DNA of 64,000 nt from Linepithema humile (GCF_040581485.1 NC_090134.1:7502001-7566000); one strand, 5' to 3'. Shown: positions 1-11,420, counted from the first letter of the stretch. Notes: generated by a model from the sequence alone, not told the origin. Made by a program: numbers and translations.

Positions 1-1414
1 AAGAAAATTCACTTACTGATTGCAACAATTTTCTACTGTGTTTTAATTCATGATTGAATCGGTGAAAGGCTGGGGTTTCGAACGTGTGTGACACGCTCGT
101 GCGCAATCTCGACTTACATTCGAATGATTAGCACTACCTGACGCACGTGAATGGCATCGTGCTGATAATGTGCAACGGCGCTTATCTATCAATTCCAACG
201 TGACGCTCCGAACAATTCAACGTCACTCCGACTTTCGCGGAATGTTGCTCTCTCATTTCGCATGCAACATGGTTACTCGTTAGATTTATGCATAATAAAA
301 ACTTCGGTCACCAATCTTTCCGGCTCCCTACAAAAGATATCTCAATTAGCAAAGTTCTTGAGGCAGCATGCAGATAATCGTTATCACACAACCATTGGAA
401 ATCTAAGAATCAAGATCCGTATCTTGTTGCAAGTGCAAATGCAATCTTTCGAGATTTTACGCTTGCATTCGCAGTTTGATTCTAGAAGGATCAACATCAA
501 AATCTGATTTCTAATATTCATAAAAAGTACACAGTGCGATATAATCCTGCAAGAAGATTTTAATATTTTATTACTCAAATCATCTTTTGCCGGATTTTGG
601 AAAACATTTTCTTATACATAAAAGCAAGTTCAAAATAATGTAAAATAATAAACTCGTCTTTTTCAAACTATATATATAAAGTGGACTAAACATTTCTAGA
701 TTATGATTTTAAAATTTTTGACGTATAAAAAGAAACAAAAACAAAAAAAAGCAAAAACATAGTCTTTAAGTCGGTTTAAAAATCACATCAGTGAATAGTG
801 AAGAATTAACTCTTTAAATAATTTCACAGTTAGTTCTCTGTTAAATTCGTATCAATAAAAATTTGCATGAGTAAATATCTTTATCTTTTGTTCTACAATT
901 GTTATCGCGTAGGTTCGAAAAAACATTACGTAACATCTTTGCAGTGACAAAGAACGGAAATTGCTTCGCGTATATTAAAAACGCTCAACCGCCGAGCACT
1001 ATTTTCATGTGCAGAGCTCGCGCAATAAACTATAAATATATCTTCATTTGGTCGGACGTCTTGTAATATTACGAAGGTGCACGCGGTTTATGCGAAACAT
1101 ATGACCGTGTAAAGAGTTCATCGTACGATATAATCCAGTTCAAGTACACATTTTTTCTTAAAATATCTCATTCCCGCGCTTTGGAACATCTTGTATATTT
1201 TTATCGGACGTACGAATCGAATTAAACTTTCGCAATTTGTAAATGCAACAATTAAATAAACGGAAATATCGAATAAATATTGCTAAAAGTTAATTTTGTA
1301 ATACCTTGCAATTTTAAAAGTTTGTCATTTTCGCAAAGTGTGTCTTTTATCTGTTTTGCGAATTATAATAATTCTGATTAGATCTGTGCCGGAAGAGCTT
1401 TTTAGTCAGGCGCG
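1..1414. other. 5' flank of Sfxn2, no gene seen
   Basis: No convincing coding exon on either strand. The stretch becomes more AT-rich towards the gene. The last 35 nt before the sideroflexin ATG lie in a more GC-rich leader. The promoter and 5' UTR of the downstream gene should be here, but I cannot place a start site. Confidence 0.5.
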
Positions 1415-3647
1415 ATGGCGAGTGAGAGACTGGACCTGGACAAGCCTTTGTGGGATCTTAACACCTTCGTCGGAAGATGGAAGTATTTCGCGTGGATGAC
1501 CGACTTCCGTACCTGCGTCGTGCGCGAATCGGAGTTGATAGCTGCCAAAAATTTATGCGAGCAATATAGGTGATGATGAAATATGTATATCAATTTCATT
1601 TTCAAGTATGCATATCTTAAACCAGTAAATATCTTGTGCATATTTCAATAGAATTGCCACATTTTTGTCAGTCAGAAAATTTCTAACATTATCGACAATA
1701 ATGTCAAACATTTCTATATAATATTTAATATATTTACTAATTTTTCAACTAATTGGGAATTTATAGAATTTATATTTAATTCGAAATTTTGTTCAAGATT
1801 TGTTATTAAAAAATAATGCAATACCTCATACTTTGTATTCGATGTCTTATATTACCGAATTACTTGAGAAGCGTTGTGCTTTGTAGACTTGGAAAGGAGC
1901 CAGCCGATACGACCAGGGAGCAAATTATCTATGCGAAGAAGCTATATGAGTCGGCCTTTCATCCTGACACCGGCGACCTGCAAAACGTCTTCGGCAGAAT
2001 GTCTTTTCAGGTGCCGGGAGGAATGGCTATCACTGGTGCAATGCTTCAATTTTACAGGTATTTCGCAGGACACAATCCATTGATAAACCCATCTTTTCCT
2101 CCTACAATTAAAACATTTTTTTAATTATATCGATATCTTCAGAAAACTAGAAGCAAACAAAAAATATTTATGATTTATTCAATTTATTTTTCATTATAAT
2201 TTTTAAAAAATATTAAATTTTTATATAACTATAATCTTCATCAAATAATATTTTTTTGTTAAACTTTCATAACTTTTCTCTTTATCGCAAGAACTTGACG
2301 AATATAATCTGCAACAAGTTGTTGTTTCTTTTTTAACATACGTTGATGATTTGATGTAGGACAACGCAAGCGGTAGTTTTCTGGCAATGGGTCAACCAGT
2401 CTTTTAACGCGCTCGTCAATTATACGAACAGAAACGCAAATAGTCCTGTAACCACCAATCAGCTTGGCGTAGCGTATATTAGCGCTACCGTTGCAGCGAT
2501 GATAACAGCGATAGGATGTAAATCATTTTGGGAAAAGCGCGCGAGTCCTCTCATGGCTGTAAGACTTGCAAAGATAGAAAGCTACAGGGTGTTCCAGATC
2601 TTATATAAATTATACACAATTCGTTCGAACGTAATTTAGAATGGTTAAAGAAAAGCGTGAAAAGTTTAGTGTAAAATTGAATGCAATTCAAGTTTCTATT
2701 TTTGGAACACCCTATATATAGTTTAGAACAGAGTTCCTGAGAGACTCGTTTTAGATTACTGAAAACCTAATTCAAGAGGAAAAACAATTTTCAGAGGTAC
2801 GTCCCGTTCGCCGCAGTGGCAGCCGCTAATTGCGCTAATATCCCTCTAATGAGGCAGAACGAAATCAATAATGGCGTGGATCTCATTGACGAAGACGGCA
2901 AAAAACTTACAAAATCGAAGGTAAAAAATCTCGTCATGTTACTATAAATCTACTTAATTTTAAAAACTAATTTATTCTATTAAATTGATCTCGTATAAGA
3001 AAATAATATCATGACTAAGAATAGCTGTCGCACTTTTATCTGTACTAGAATTTTGCAATAAACATTATAAATATTTTTAGCTTGCGGCTGTGAAAGGCAT
3101 CAGTCAAGTAGTCATTTCGAGAATCGTCATGTGTGCACCCGGCATGCGTACGTACAGAATTTTTATTTGCTGCATCATTAAAAGATGAAACCATTTAACA
3201 AAACAATTAATTTCTGCAGTTATCTTACCGCCCATAATGGAAAGGTTGGAAAAATACGCGTGGATGCAACGAATTAGACCTTTGCACGGGCCGATGCAAA
3301 TAATGATGTGCGGTGTTTCGTGAGTATCCTGTTCTTATCTTTATGCACCACTTGTCATTAAACTATTAGATTAATTACTTACTAAATCTTAATCCTTATA
3401 GGTTGTCGTTCATGGTGCCGACGGCGTGCGCATTGTTCCCGCAAAATTGGTAAATAATATTTCCACATTTTAATTCTCTCCTCTCTATTCTATTCTTGTT
3501 TTTCTATTTTATGGCATTGTTTTTCCACGCAGCTCCATCAAGGCGACCACTCTGCAGCGCTGGGAACCAGAAAATTACGAGTTGTTGAAGAAAAACTGCG
3601 AAGACGGCAAACTGCCGACATATTTGTATTTTAACAAGGGATTATAA
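1415..3647 (+). CDS. Sfxn2: Sideroflexin-2, mitochondrial inner-membrane carrier
   Basis: Eight exons: 1415-1569, 1887-2057, 2360-2558, 2795-2920, 3081-3147, 3220-3319, 3402-3449, 3533-3647. They join in phase to 326 residues, the usual family length. The family hallmarks are present: N-terminal DKPLWDLNTFVGRW, AFHPDTGDLQNVFGRMSFQ, the FWQWVNQSFNALVNYTNRNA block, the PFAAVAAANCANIPLMRQ segment, PPIMERLEKYAWMQ and the C-terminal YFNKGL. The FWQW form and IMERLEKYAWMQ resemble vertebrate SFXN2 more than SFXN1/3. Sideroflexins are multi-pass inner-membrane proteins of mitochondria; SFXN1 transports serine and SFXN2 has been linked to haem/iron metabolism (family knowledge). The start is the first in-frame ATG and gives the expected N-terminus. 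A second sideroflexin lies tail to tail with it, sharing intron positions. Confidence 0.93.
2586..2713. mobile_element. Small MITE-like element in Sfxn2 intron 3
   Basis: The 11-nt end AGGGTGTTCCA at 2586 is mirrored exactly by TGGAACACCCT ending at 2713. The interior is AT-rich and non-coding. A TA flanks each side closely, which would suit a Tc1/mariner-type TA target, but the family is not assigned. Confidence 0.5.
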
Positions 3648-4496
3648 TGTACTTAACACACGCAAGGGGGTATATAAAAAATTCTAATGTTATGAAAGTC
3701 TCTTAAATAAGCGCTAATTCCATCCTTTGTAAATGTTGTTGTTTCAAATGATGCACACGCATGGCAAACTCTTCTGCGGGATCAGAGGCGAAGCCATGTA
3801 AATATAATCGTTGTTAAAAATTAGAGTCAATTATTACAATAGGACCCTCCCGAGTTTTTCGTTAAAAATTTACATTCTTTGACGTGATTTGAAATACATC
3901 ATTTTGAATAACACCGCGCCATGATTAAAATAGCACTGTTAGAAATTAGAATTAAGTCACAAAACGTAATATTCACTGAGTGATGAAATAAAATTCCATC
4001 GACACGCTAAAATGTGTGAGAAATCGAGAGCCGCGATACAATAGGAATTATAAGTGAGAAGAATGAAACGTTGACAATACAAGTGCTTTACTACAGTAGT
4101 CTAATCACATAAAGCAATAATTTCCTTTCAACACTCAATGATTCCTCTCAAGCATTTTAACGTTAATTATTAAGTTTTATATGTTTTAAATGTCGTAAAA
4201 TTGTTTTTTTGCAAAATAACATTAGAATATCACTTGATATGATTGTTGATATTGTTTACCTTGCATTTAAGAAATCTGTAAACGATAAAAATGCTGCCAT
4301 AAATAATTATATTAGCGACAACAAACTTTGCTACACAATTAAAAATGTAGTAATATATATAAACAATGTTAATAAACGTTGATAAATAATTAAGAAGCAA
4401 TTATTTCACCCTGACGCAGCCTTTCAGAAACTCAAAAATTTTAGAAATTAAACGAAGAGTCTAACAATTCAATCAAATACGAATTTTATTTATCGA
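3648..4496. other. Convergent intergenic region between two sideroflexins
   Basis: About 850 nt of AT-rich sequence holding the 3' UTRs of two convergent genes. An AATAAA-like signal near 3986 could serve Sfxn2. No other gene was seen. Confidence 0.5.
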
Positions 4497-6298
4497 CTAC
4501 AATCCTTTGTTATAATAAACTTTATCTGGATGTTTACGTTTGCCCATTCTCTCTCGAAATATTTTATATTCTTCTGGATATATCTTCAACCATTTTGGTT
4601 TCATTGAACTTAATGGGGAAAAACGTATTAATATATTAATTTTTTCTTTAAAGAATTATTTCTTTTATCCAGAAATTCTCAGAATTAATTCAAATTTGCT
4701 TACTTTTCCTGCGGATAAATGGCGAGCGCCGAAGGAATCATGACCAACAAACTGCATAAAGAAAAATTGTATTGCAACTTTCGCTTTATCTTTAATTTAT
4801 GTTATTCTTTTTTGTCGTCAATGTTAGAACTTAAAGTCGTGGACGATGCAACAGGTTGCATCGTGCAGTATCTATTCAACATCGATTTGCATGTTCTACA
4901 CAATTGCACAAATCGATGTTGCGCTATATGTTTCCCAACATGTGTTTACTACCATCATCTTTGTGCAAATTTATGCAATGATGTCAACGGAAATATCTAA
5001 AAGTATAAAAAATTACCAGAGCGTTAACAAGCCGAGCTCGAAAGGAAAAGTGATCCACGGACGGGCTTGGTAGAAGCAATACGCTCGCATCCGTTGTGTG
5101 ATGACTGGAATCATTAGCATTCCTGGCGCAGCCATTATTATCCTGGTGATGATGCATTCGGAGATACCTTTGACGGCAGCCACCTGCGACTTCATAATGC
5201 ACCCTTCATCGCCGTTCTTGGCGAATATAGGAACACCGCGTGCGATCTCCCGTTGCCTCATGATGGGAAGATTTACAATGTTACCGGTGGCCACTGCACA
5301 GAACGGAACAAACCTCTGCAAGAAAACATTTATTAAACTATTAGTCCAAAATTGAAAATTTTTCTTGAATATCTAGAATTTTACAATTTGTAAATTTAAA
5401 CAAATTTATTAATACACCACTTTAAATATATTAAAAAATTATGGCATTTTTTAATGACACTTTCTAGATCTTTGTGTCCTCTCATTAAACTATAGGACAA
5501 AAAAACAGTTTAGAACAAATAAATTAACTGCAAAAAGGGTTCCTCTGCCTGCAAAGACTTTCCTGAAACCCAAAGCAGCCGCGCAACTCGCTGTGGTGGC
5601 GAATATGAAGGCTTGCTGGATTACATTGGTATCCTCTGTTTCGTCGCTCATCGCGTTTCGATTGGTGTAATTGACAAACGCGTTGAAGCTTTGATTAATC
5701 AATTGACATGTAATCACACTGAAGGCAGATCTAATAAAAATATACATTTGATAAATAGAATTGAAAGCAATTGAGGAAAATTTTAATGTAGGAAATAATT
5801 ATTTGTTATTTGCAGAAAATCAACTTGTAAAAAGTCAACATGGCTGCAGTAAGAGCAATGCAACCAGGTAGCTGAAAGGACATTCTGCCAACAACATGCA
5901 TGAGCTCGTCATTGTCGGGATGGAAGGCACTATCTTTCAGTTTCTTAGCATAGATTATGTCCTTTCTCTGCAAGCCCTCCGGCTCTTTTCCTAGTCTAAT
6001 TAAAATGACATATTGTTCATTTATTTTTAATTATCCTATAAAAAAACCTGCTACCTGTATAATTAAAGTGCCAATCAAATTAAGTCAGGTATATTAAAAA
6101 TTTTATTGTTGCAACTCACTTATAATCCTCGCAGAGCTTTTTCGCTTCCCACAATTTGCTCTCCGGCACAAGTATTGTGCGACAGTCGGTGATGAAAGCG
6201 TAATGCATCCATCTTCCAAAATACGTGTTTTGGTTCCAAAGTGGTTTGTCGACATCGATTCTGTCTTCAGACTTACTTCCAGGATTACCTTTCACCAT
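4497..6298 (-). CDS. Second, divergent sideroflexin
   Basis: Six exons on the minus strand: 6298-6120, 5995-5825, 5730-5529, 5315-5017, 4751-4704, 4608-4497. They sum to 1,011 nt and encode 336 residues. The N-terminus has DKPLWNQNTYFGRW, followed by AFHPDNDELMHVVGRMSFQ, INQSFNAFVNYTNRNAM, RFVPFCAVATGNIVNLPIM, IMAAPGM, IPSALAIYPQE and the terminal VYYNKGL. The last two small exons are easy to miss; without them the protein seems to stop after GLLTLW. Intron positions match Sfxn2, except that three Sfxn2 exons are fused into one here, so one copy lost (or the other gained) two introns. The highly conserved FWQW before NQSFN has become TCQL, which suggests changed or relaxed function. Paralogue by inverted duplication; transport substrate unknown. 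Confidence 0.88.
4877..4921. repeat. 13-bp perfect inverted repeat in sideroflexin intron
   Basis: CAACATCGATTTG (4877-4889) and CAAATCGATGTTG (4909-4921) can form a perfect stem with a 19-nt loop. A short palindrome (GATGCAAC/GTTGCATC) lies just upstream. It falls in the 265-nt intron between the exons at 5017 and 4751. Confidence 0.6.
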
Positions 6299-6839
6299 TG
6301 TCAGTAATTAATTGTCCTGTAATTAATTACCTCTTCTATTATTCAACGATTAAAACTTACGATTAAAAACATACAAAAATGTATGTATATAAAGATGATC
6401 ATTACATAAATGCAGACGTGGTCTTCTCCAATATCAATTTCCGACAATGTTACGCGGACTTAATTTGAAACAAAGTAGAGTGAGATTATAAACGGAAAAC
6501 GCGTGATAATATTGACAAAGTTTCACATTTTTTGCTTCATAATGTTCATCTAATCTAATGCAAATGATACTTTGACCGTTACAATATTGAAAAGTACACC
6601 GTGAACTCATGCCCGAATTATAGACAACTTACAATGTCAGGAATGCAATCGCAAATCTTCATTGTTTTGATAGTTGGCGGTATGTTCGTTGATACTTTCA
6701 GAGCTATCTAGTGCTTAGTTCATAAACACGCGCGATTACATGATCCGCGTACCATCTATAACATTTGCTGCCAATCATGTAATTCACGTGACTGCAATCA
6801 CGTGACAATCGTAGCAATCTTCATGATTTTAAATTCGCA
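6299..6839. other. Head-to-head region between sideroflexin paralogue and peptide array
   Basis: AT-rich non-coding sequence, probably the promoter and 5' UTR of the minus-strand sideroflexin. No coding exon was seen. Confidence 0.45.
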
Positions 6840-7067
6840 TCCATTGCCTTAATGTAAACACAAACGTGAATATAAACGTAAGCAAATACAAGATCGTTCC
6901 AAAATGTCTCAAAGTATGAGACGCTCGTTAATTTCCGTGATAACGCAAGACAGTGTGTGCTTCTGAACTCGCCAGTTTTGTGATGGCACGCAAAGTGTGT
7001 TATTAACAGTGTCGATCATCAGATCCGATTGTTAATTCAGGCTCTTCGATAAATACGACGATAGATA

Positions 7068-7229
7068 ATGTGGTACGATTATATATCACTCGGTTGGATA
7101 TGCTTTATCTATTTGCTGGAATTAATTATTATGGTATTGACGTACATTTGGATGCTACGAAATGTTTTGCATATGGAGATGAATGGAACCATGGAAGAAG
7201 AAGTGGGACTAGCAGCTATGATGGCATAG
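7068..7229 (+). CDS. Array unit 1: 53-residue hydrophobic peptide
   Basis: The ORF begins MWYDYISLGW and runs through one long hydrophobic stretch (about residues 8-30, ending YIWML) into an acidic and Met-rich tail (MEEEVGLAAMMA). This looks like a single membrane-spanning segment, or a signal anchor. A stop precedes the conserved donor at 7250. The leader before the ATG (CTCTTCGATAAATACGACGA) matches the other units. I do not recognise the peptide, and translation is inferred only from the repeated ORF in six copies. Confidence 0.4.
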   Translation: MWYDYISLGWICFIYLLELIIMVLTYIWMLRNVLHMEMNGTMEEEVGLAAMMA

Positions 7230-7837
7230 AGAAATGCCTAGAGTGATCGGTGAGTGAATTCTAAATTAATATTTCCGTGTATGACAATTGATTCTGAATA
7301 TTCGTTAATCGCTAGGATTGTCGCTCAAATGAGTATCACTGTTCGTGGATTTGATTACAATGATCCTTGATAGTCAGGACAGACAAAGGTGTTAGCACCG
7401 AGAACGAAGATCAAGATCAGCAATGAAGATTCTCTTTTTACAATTTGCACCTTGAGTTTGAAAACAAGGAGAATTATATTGATGATTATCAACGATCAAT
7501 CACTGGTAAGAAACGTCATCATTTATCATTTCTGCACATAGTTATTTAGGCATCAATTGACTGAATAATTCTACTTTCAAAGTCAGTGTTTCTCAGAATG
7601 CATCTATATAGAATCTAGTATTCTAAACGTAAACATAACCATGGACAGATACATGACTGTGTCGGTAACCAGTGGATATGCTTGTCAATGTACTAGAAAT
7701 TTTGACGCGAGGCAGGTCATATCTGACCTTTAGAATTTTTTCGACAATAAATCACAGGTTTAGTGCATATCATTAATGTCGTTAATGCGATCTTTTCAAT
7801 AACTTGAAGCAATAAATACGGTAATTGTTGAGACAAA

Positions 7838-8056
7838 ATGTGGGACATAAATTATACTTCTTTATTGTGCTTGTGCCAATTCTTCTTAGTGACATGGTAC
7901 GTCATGGATTACTTTGTAAACGTCAGAGATATTTTTCTACAGAGATATTTTGTGTATCTAAGTATGCTGTTAATATTATATTTGATTTGGGAGTTAATTA
8001 TAAAGCAGCCAGAAGTTCGGCAAGTGATATCAAACTATCATAATCATACAAAATAA
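7838..8056 (+). CDS. Array unit 2: 72-residue hydrophobic peptide
   Basis: Begins MWDINYTSLLCLCQFFLV. Two hydrophobic stretches (about residues 7-26 and 38-56, YLSMLLILYLIWELI) could be two membrane segments. The tail is polar (NYHNHTK). The stop lies 45 nt before the donor at 8102. A plausible acceptor (TTGTTGCAG) 77 nt further on would make a two-exon gene with a non-coding second exon. Not recognised. Confidence 0.42.
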   Translation: MWDINYTSLLCLCQFFLVTWYVMDYFVNVRDIFLQRYFVYLSMLLILYLIWELIIKQPEVRQVISNYHNHTK

Positions 8057-8633
8057 CATAATTGGAGATTTGAAGATATACTAGAACAATTTTCAAAATC
8101 GGTGAGTGAATCTTGAATTTATATGATTATTTTTGTGCGCAAAAAATGAAATTTAGAGCTGTCTGATTTTGTTGCAGAAGGAAATTAGAAATTATAATAA
8201 AATTAGATAAATTCAAATTACTAAACTTGTAGTCAATTAATCGAAAGGAAAATGTGATCCTTTATCTTGATAGCAGTATTCAATTCTGCTCTGGTCATTT
8301 TATGATTCAATCTGTTAGTTTTATTTTCGATATTGGTAGTCAGAATGTTTATATGGAGTGGCTTCAAAAGATAGTTGATGCGAGTTTCGCGTTTGTAACA
8401 CTTCGCGTAAACGTAAACATAAACGTTGACAGTTACATCCTTCTGAAGCATGGCAAAGGTTTTATCAGATATTTGCCATTTTCCACAAAATATTGACGTG
8501 TAGTAGGTTCTACGGGTCCTCTAAAATTTATAATAAATCGCGTTTATAAATCACAATATGTATCGTTAGCGATTTAAATATTTTTAATACAAACTGTATT
8601 TTCGATAATTTGAAACGATAAATACAACTGATA

Positions 8634-8873
8634 ATGTGGGCCGAAATACGGAGTATGAATCATCTCACGATAATCAATTTTTTATTATTAATATATACTA
8701 TGCGGTATTGGTGGGACACGGAATCTATTCTCTCATTAACAGTATGGTTTTCTTGGCTGATTTTGCTTGATTGGCATGAAATTGAACACGCAGAATTGCA
8801 AAGAAATGACGAGCTGCAGTTGAATAAACCAAATAATACAACTCGAAGTGTTCGAAGAATGGAGGATTTCTAA
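8634..8873 (+). CDS. Array unit 3: 79-residue hydrophobic peptide
   Basis: Begins MWAEIRSMNHLTIINFLLLI. Two hydrophobic segments (about residues 11-27 and 32-47) are rich in Trp, Leu and Ile, followed by a charged tail of about 30 residues with HEIEHAELQRND and TTRSVRRMEDF. The stop is 8 nt before the donor at 8881. It is the longest peptide of the array. Not recognised. Confidence 0.42.
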   Translation: MWAEIRSMNHLTIINFLLLIYTMRYWWDTESILSLTVWFSWLILLDWHEIEHAELQRNDELQLNKPNNTTRSVRRMEDF

Positions 8874-9419
8874 ACAATTGGTGAGTGAATCTTGAATCGA
8901 TATTTTCATGCGCGAAATTTGGAGTACGTATTGATTTTATGTTGATTAAATTCGTAACGAGAGATAAAAATTCGATCGGATTAGTAAAATAAATCCATAT
9001 TTGCGGACACAAAAACGGCGAACATTTTATCGAAATGTGATTATTCATCTTGGCTAATTTTTTTGCAGTACACTGATTCATTGCAGTTCTTGTTTCGCAA
9101 ATGATATGGTAGGATTTTGTAAAGTTGATTGCTGCTCCATTTCTGTTCGCACGTGCATAGGATTTCGTAGTTCCGTTGTTCCAATGTAAACAGGTAATCG
9201 ATCACATGAAAACGTCGGAAAGCTCTTATCGGCGTGATGCTCGCCAATCTTGAAGATACATCAATGCGAGGCAAATCGTGTCTGTCATCCAGGATTTTTT
9301 GAAATTTGAATTGTTGATCGCATTGATGATTAATCGCGCACGGTGTATTAGCAGTGTTAGTCCATCGTTAATGCGAGTTTTTCGATCATTTTAAACAGTA
9401 GACACATCACTGTGAAAAA

Positions 9420-9584
9420 ATGCAGGACATTGATTTTCATTTAACCTTTTATCAATACCTTGTGTATTTCTCTCTAATCATATGGTATATTTTGATGTAT
9501 CGGAGATTCGAGTTTCACTTCAGAAGCTTAATTTATGATTCAAATGGAGGTACTCGACAAGAACGATTGGTGAGTGAATCTTGA
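9420..9584 (+). CDS. Array unit 4: 54-residue hydrophobic peptide, reads into donor
   Basis: Begins MQDIDFHLTFYQYLVYF; one hydrophobic span (about residues 9-26), then basic and polar residues (MYRRFEFHFRS, NGGTRQER). Unlike its neighbours it has no stop before the donor at 9570: unspliced, it continues LVSES and stops at 9582. If the donor is used, the peptide would continue into a downstream exon. This hints that the ancestral exon may have been coding across the junction. Confidence 0.38.
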   Translation: MQDIDFHLTFYQYLVYFSLIIWYILMYRRFEFHFRSLIYDSNGGTRQERLVSES

Positions 9585-10069
9585 TATTCTCACGTGTGAA
9601 ATAAAATTTTTCAGCTGTTGTGTGAAACGCATCTAGTGAATTTGTAGAGGATAGAATAGATGAAAGATAAGAACATCAAATGGGATGGTGAACTGATTGT
9701 AATTGATTAATGTGGTCATTTATTTTGACGATAGCATTAGTCTCTGCATTCTTCTTCATATATCAATCCTTTATAATTTTCGTAATGTATACTTTCAGGC
9801 TTGATTTACACAGGATGGTTTCGATAGGCAGTCGCCGTACTACTTCTCTTGATGCGAATGTCACATCTGTTGTTTCGATGCAAACATAAACAATTCACTT
9901 GACCATGCTTGTAAATGTAGCGAAGCTTCTATCGACGAGATGCTCGAAGGAAATATAGTGAAGTAGATCGTGTCAGTCATTCAAGATTCTCCCAAGTTCG
10001 CGTAATTACTATGCGCTTAACGATATGTTAACGATATCAATTCGAAAATTGTTCGATAATTTAAAAAAT

Positions 10070-10219
10070 ATGGCGAAAATTATCGTCAATGCATGGTTTG
10101 TCGGGATAATCCTAATTTGTCTCCTGGCATCGTATATTGCTTATTACACGAAATTTTTTTATTACATACAAGAATGGCTTTATTTTGAAAGCAACGAAAC
10201 ATATGAAGCAGAGCTGTAG
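10070..10219 (+). CDS. Array unit 5: 49-residue hydrophobic peptide
   Basis: I start it at ATG 10070 (MAKIIVNAWFVG), because the array leader TTCGATAATTTAAAAAAT lies directly before it; an in-frame ATG at 10025 would add 15 residues encoded by that leader. One strong membrane-like stretch (GIILICLLASYIAYY), then an acidic tail (ESNETYEAEL). The stop is 16 nt before the donor at 10236. Confidence 0.4.
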   Translation: MAKIIVNAWFVGIILICLLASYIAYYTKFFYYIQEWLYFESNETYEAEL

Positions 10220-10882
10220 TATCTGTGAACGATCGGTGAGTGAATTTTGAATTAATATTTTCCTGCACGAGTTAAAATTCAGATTGTATGTTGAGTGCAT
10301 CTAGTAAATTCATACCGAAAGGATAGAAATCGTAACGGTTAATTACTTGAAATGTAATCGTTCATTTTCACAACAGTATTCTTAGCAATAATGTTATCCA
10401 CTTTGTCTATGGTTCTACTTTCGAAATTTGTCCCCTCAAAATTCATTTTTGTAAGATAGCTTAGGAGGGCAATTTTATGCGCGCATCTGAATTTTTCAGT
10501 ATCTCTATATGTAAATAATAAACGTAAGCGTGATTGTCCTAAGACGTTTCGAAACTTTTATCAGCACTTGCCAGTATTTTAAAAACACTACGATTGTGTA
10601 TGTTAAATAACAATAACCCGATTGGTAGATTTATATTTCTATATCGCCAATCACTTTGATTTTCCAAAAGTTTTCGTTAGTATTAATCTTCGTGTCAAGA
10701 CATAGCTCGTCTTAGACATATGACATAGATCGTAGTCGCGTCTTGTACGCCATTGAGAAATCTCTGTTTGTACAACGAAGTTACTTCAATTACAATAATA
10801 AATGCACATAGCGTGCGAGTTGGCGGCCTTGGTATTGTTGACGCGAGATTTTCGATTATTGAGAGCAATAAATGGAAAGAAA

Positions 10883-11047
10883 ATGTGTTCTATACGTTTT
10901 AATATTATTTTGTTGGTTACTATCAACATGGTTTGGTTTTGGTATTTCAATTCGTCACGGAATGGCTCTCAATTCGAACTAGTTATCCAGTCTTTACTTA
11001 AACCGGATAGATTAACTAAATACATTCAGTCGTTACCGATATTTTAA
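10883..11047 (+). CDS. Array unit 6: 54-residue hydrophobic peptide
   Basis: Started at ATG 10883 (MCSIRFNIILLVTINMVWFW), just after the array leader (TTTTCGATTATTGAGAGCAA); an upstream in-frame ATG at 10802 lies in that leader. One hydrophobic span, then a polar tail ending KYIQSLPIF. The stop is 8 nt before a weaker form of the donor (GGTAAGTAAATTATGG, GT at 11056). Confidence 0.4.
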   Translation: MCSIRFNIILLVTINMVWFWYFNSSRNGSQFELVIQSLLKPDRLTKYIQSLPIF

Positions 11048-11420
11048 TAGCACGGGTAAGTAAATTATGGATTGGTATTTTCTCGTGTGAAATAAAATTT
11101 TAAGTGTTTCAGCCGTGTGTAGTGATTTTAAAGCGAAGACAAAAATTAGTTGATCGAAAATAAGAATTTTGAATTGTACTTGTGGATATAAAAGACAGCC
11201 GAAAGAAATATTGCGATTCATTCCTGCAGCAACATTGGTTTTTGCAAGATTCGTTTTATTTATACACCAATTAGCTACAGTTTTTTCGAAAGTAGTATTC
11301 TCAAAATTCGTTTATATAGAGTGGTTTTGAAAGAAAAAATCGATATTCTCAAGCGAGATCAAAAGTCATTCATTTTTTGTTTTGATCGAAAGTATAAATT
11401 CTTCGTTCTCAACATGCAAT

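Larger units (their letters stand above)
6840..11420 (+). repeat. Tandem array of six diverged units with small ORFs
   Basis: Six units repeat at starts about 770, 796, 786, 650 and 813 nt apart. Each has (i) a leader like TTCGATAATTTGAAACGATA ahead of the ATG, (ii) an ORF of 49-79 codons, usually beginning ATGTGG or similar, and (iii) a donor reading GGTGAGTGAATCTTGAAT or close to it at 7250, 8102, 8881, 9570, 10236 and 11056. The following intron-like sequence also recurs, and acceptor-like sites occur downstream (for example TTGTTGCAG near 8178, CCTGCAG near 11229). A decayed partial unit seems to follow at about 11270-11400. The units are old: only leaders, donors and some upstream blocks align by eye. 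All units face the same way. Confidence 0.65.

Noticed and set aside
4719..5355. Plus-strand open frames of 75-93 codons
   Set aside because: They lie opposite exons and an intron of the minus-strand sideroflexin, whose splice sites and family motifs explain the region.
9041..9274. Minus-strand 77-codon frame in the peptide array
   Set aside because: Not repeated in the other units, unlike the plus-strand ORFs, and lies in the intron and spacer part of a unit.
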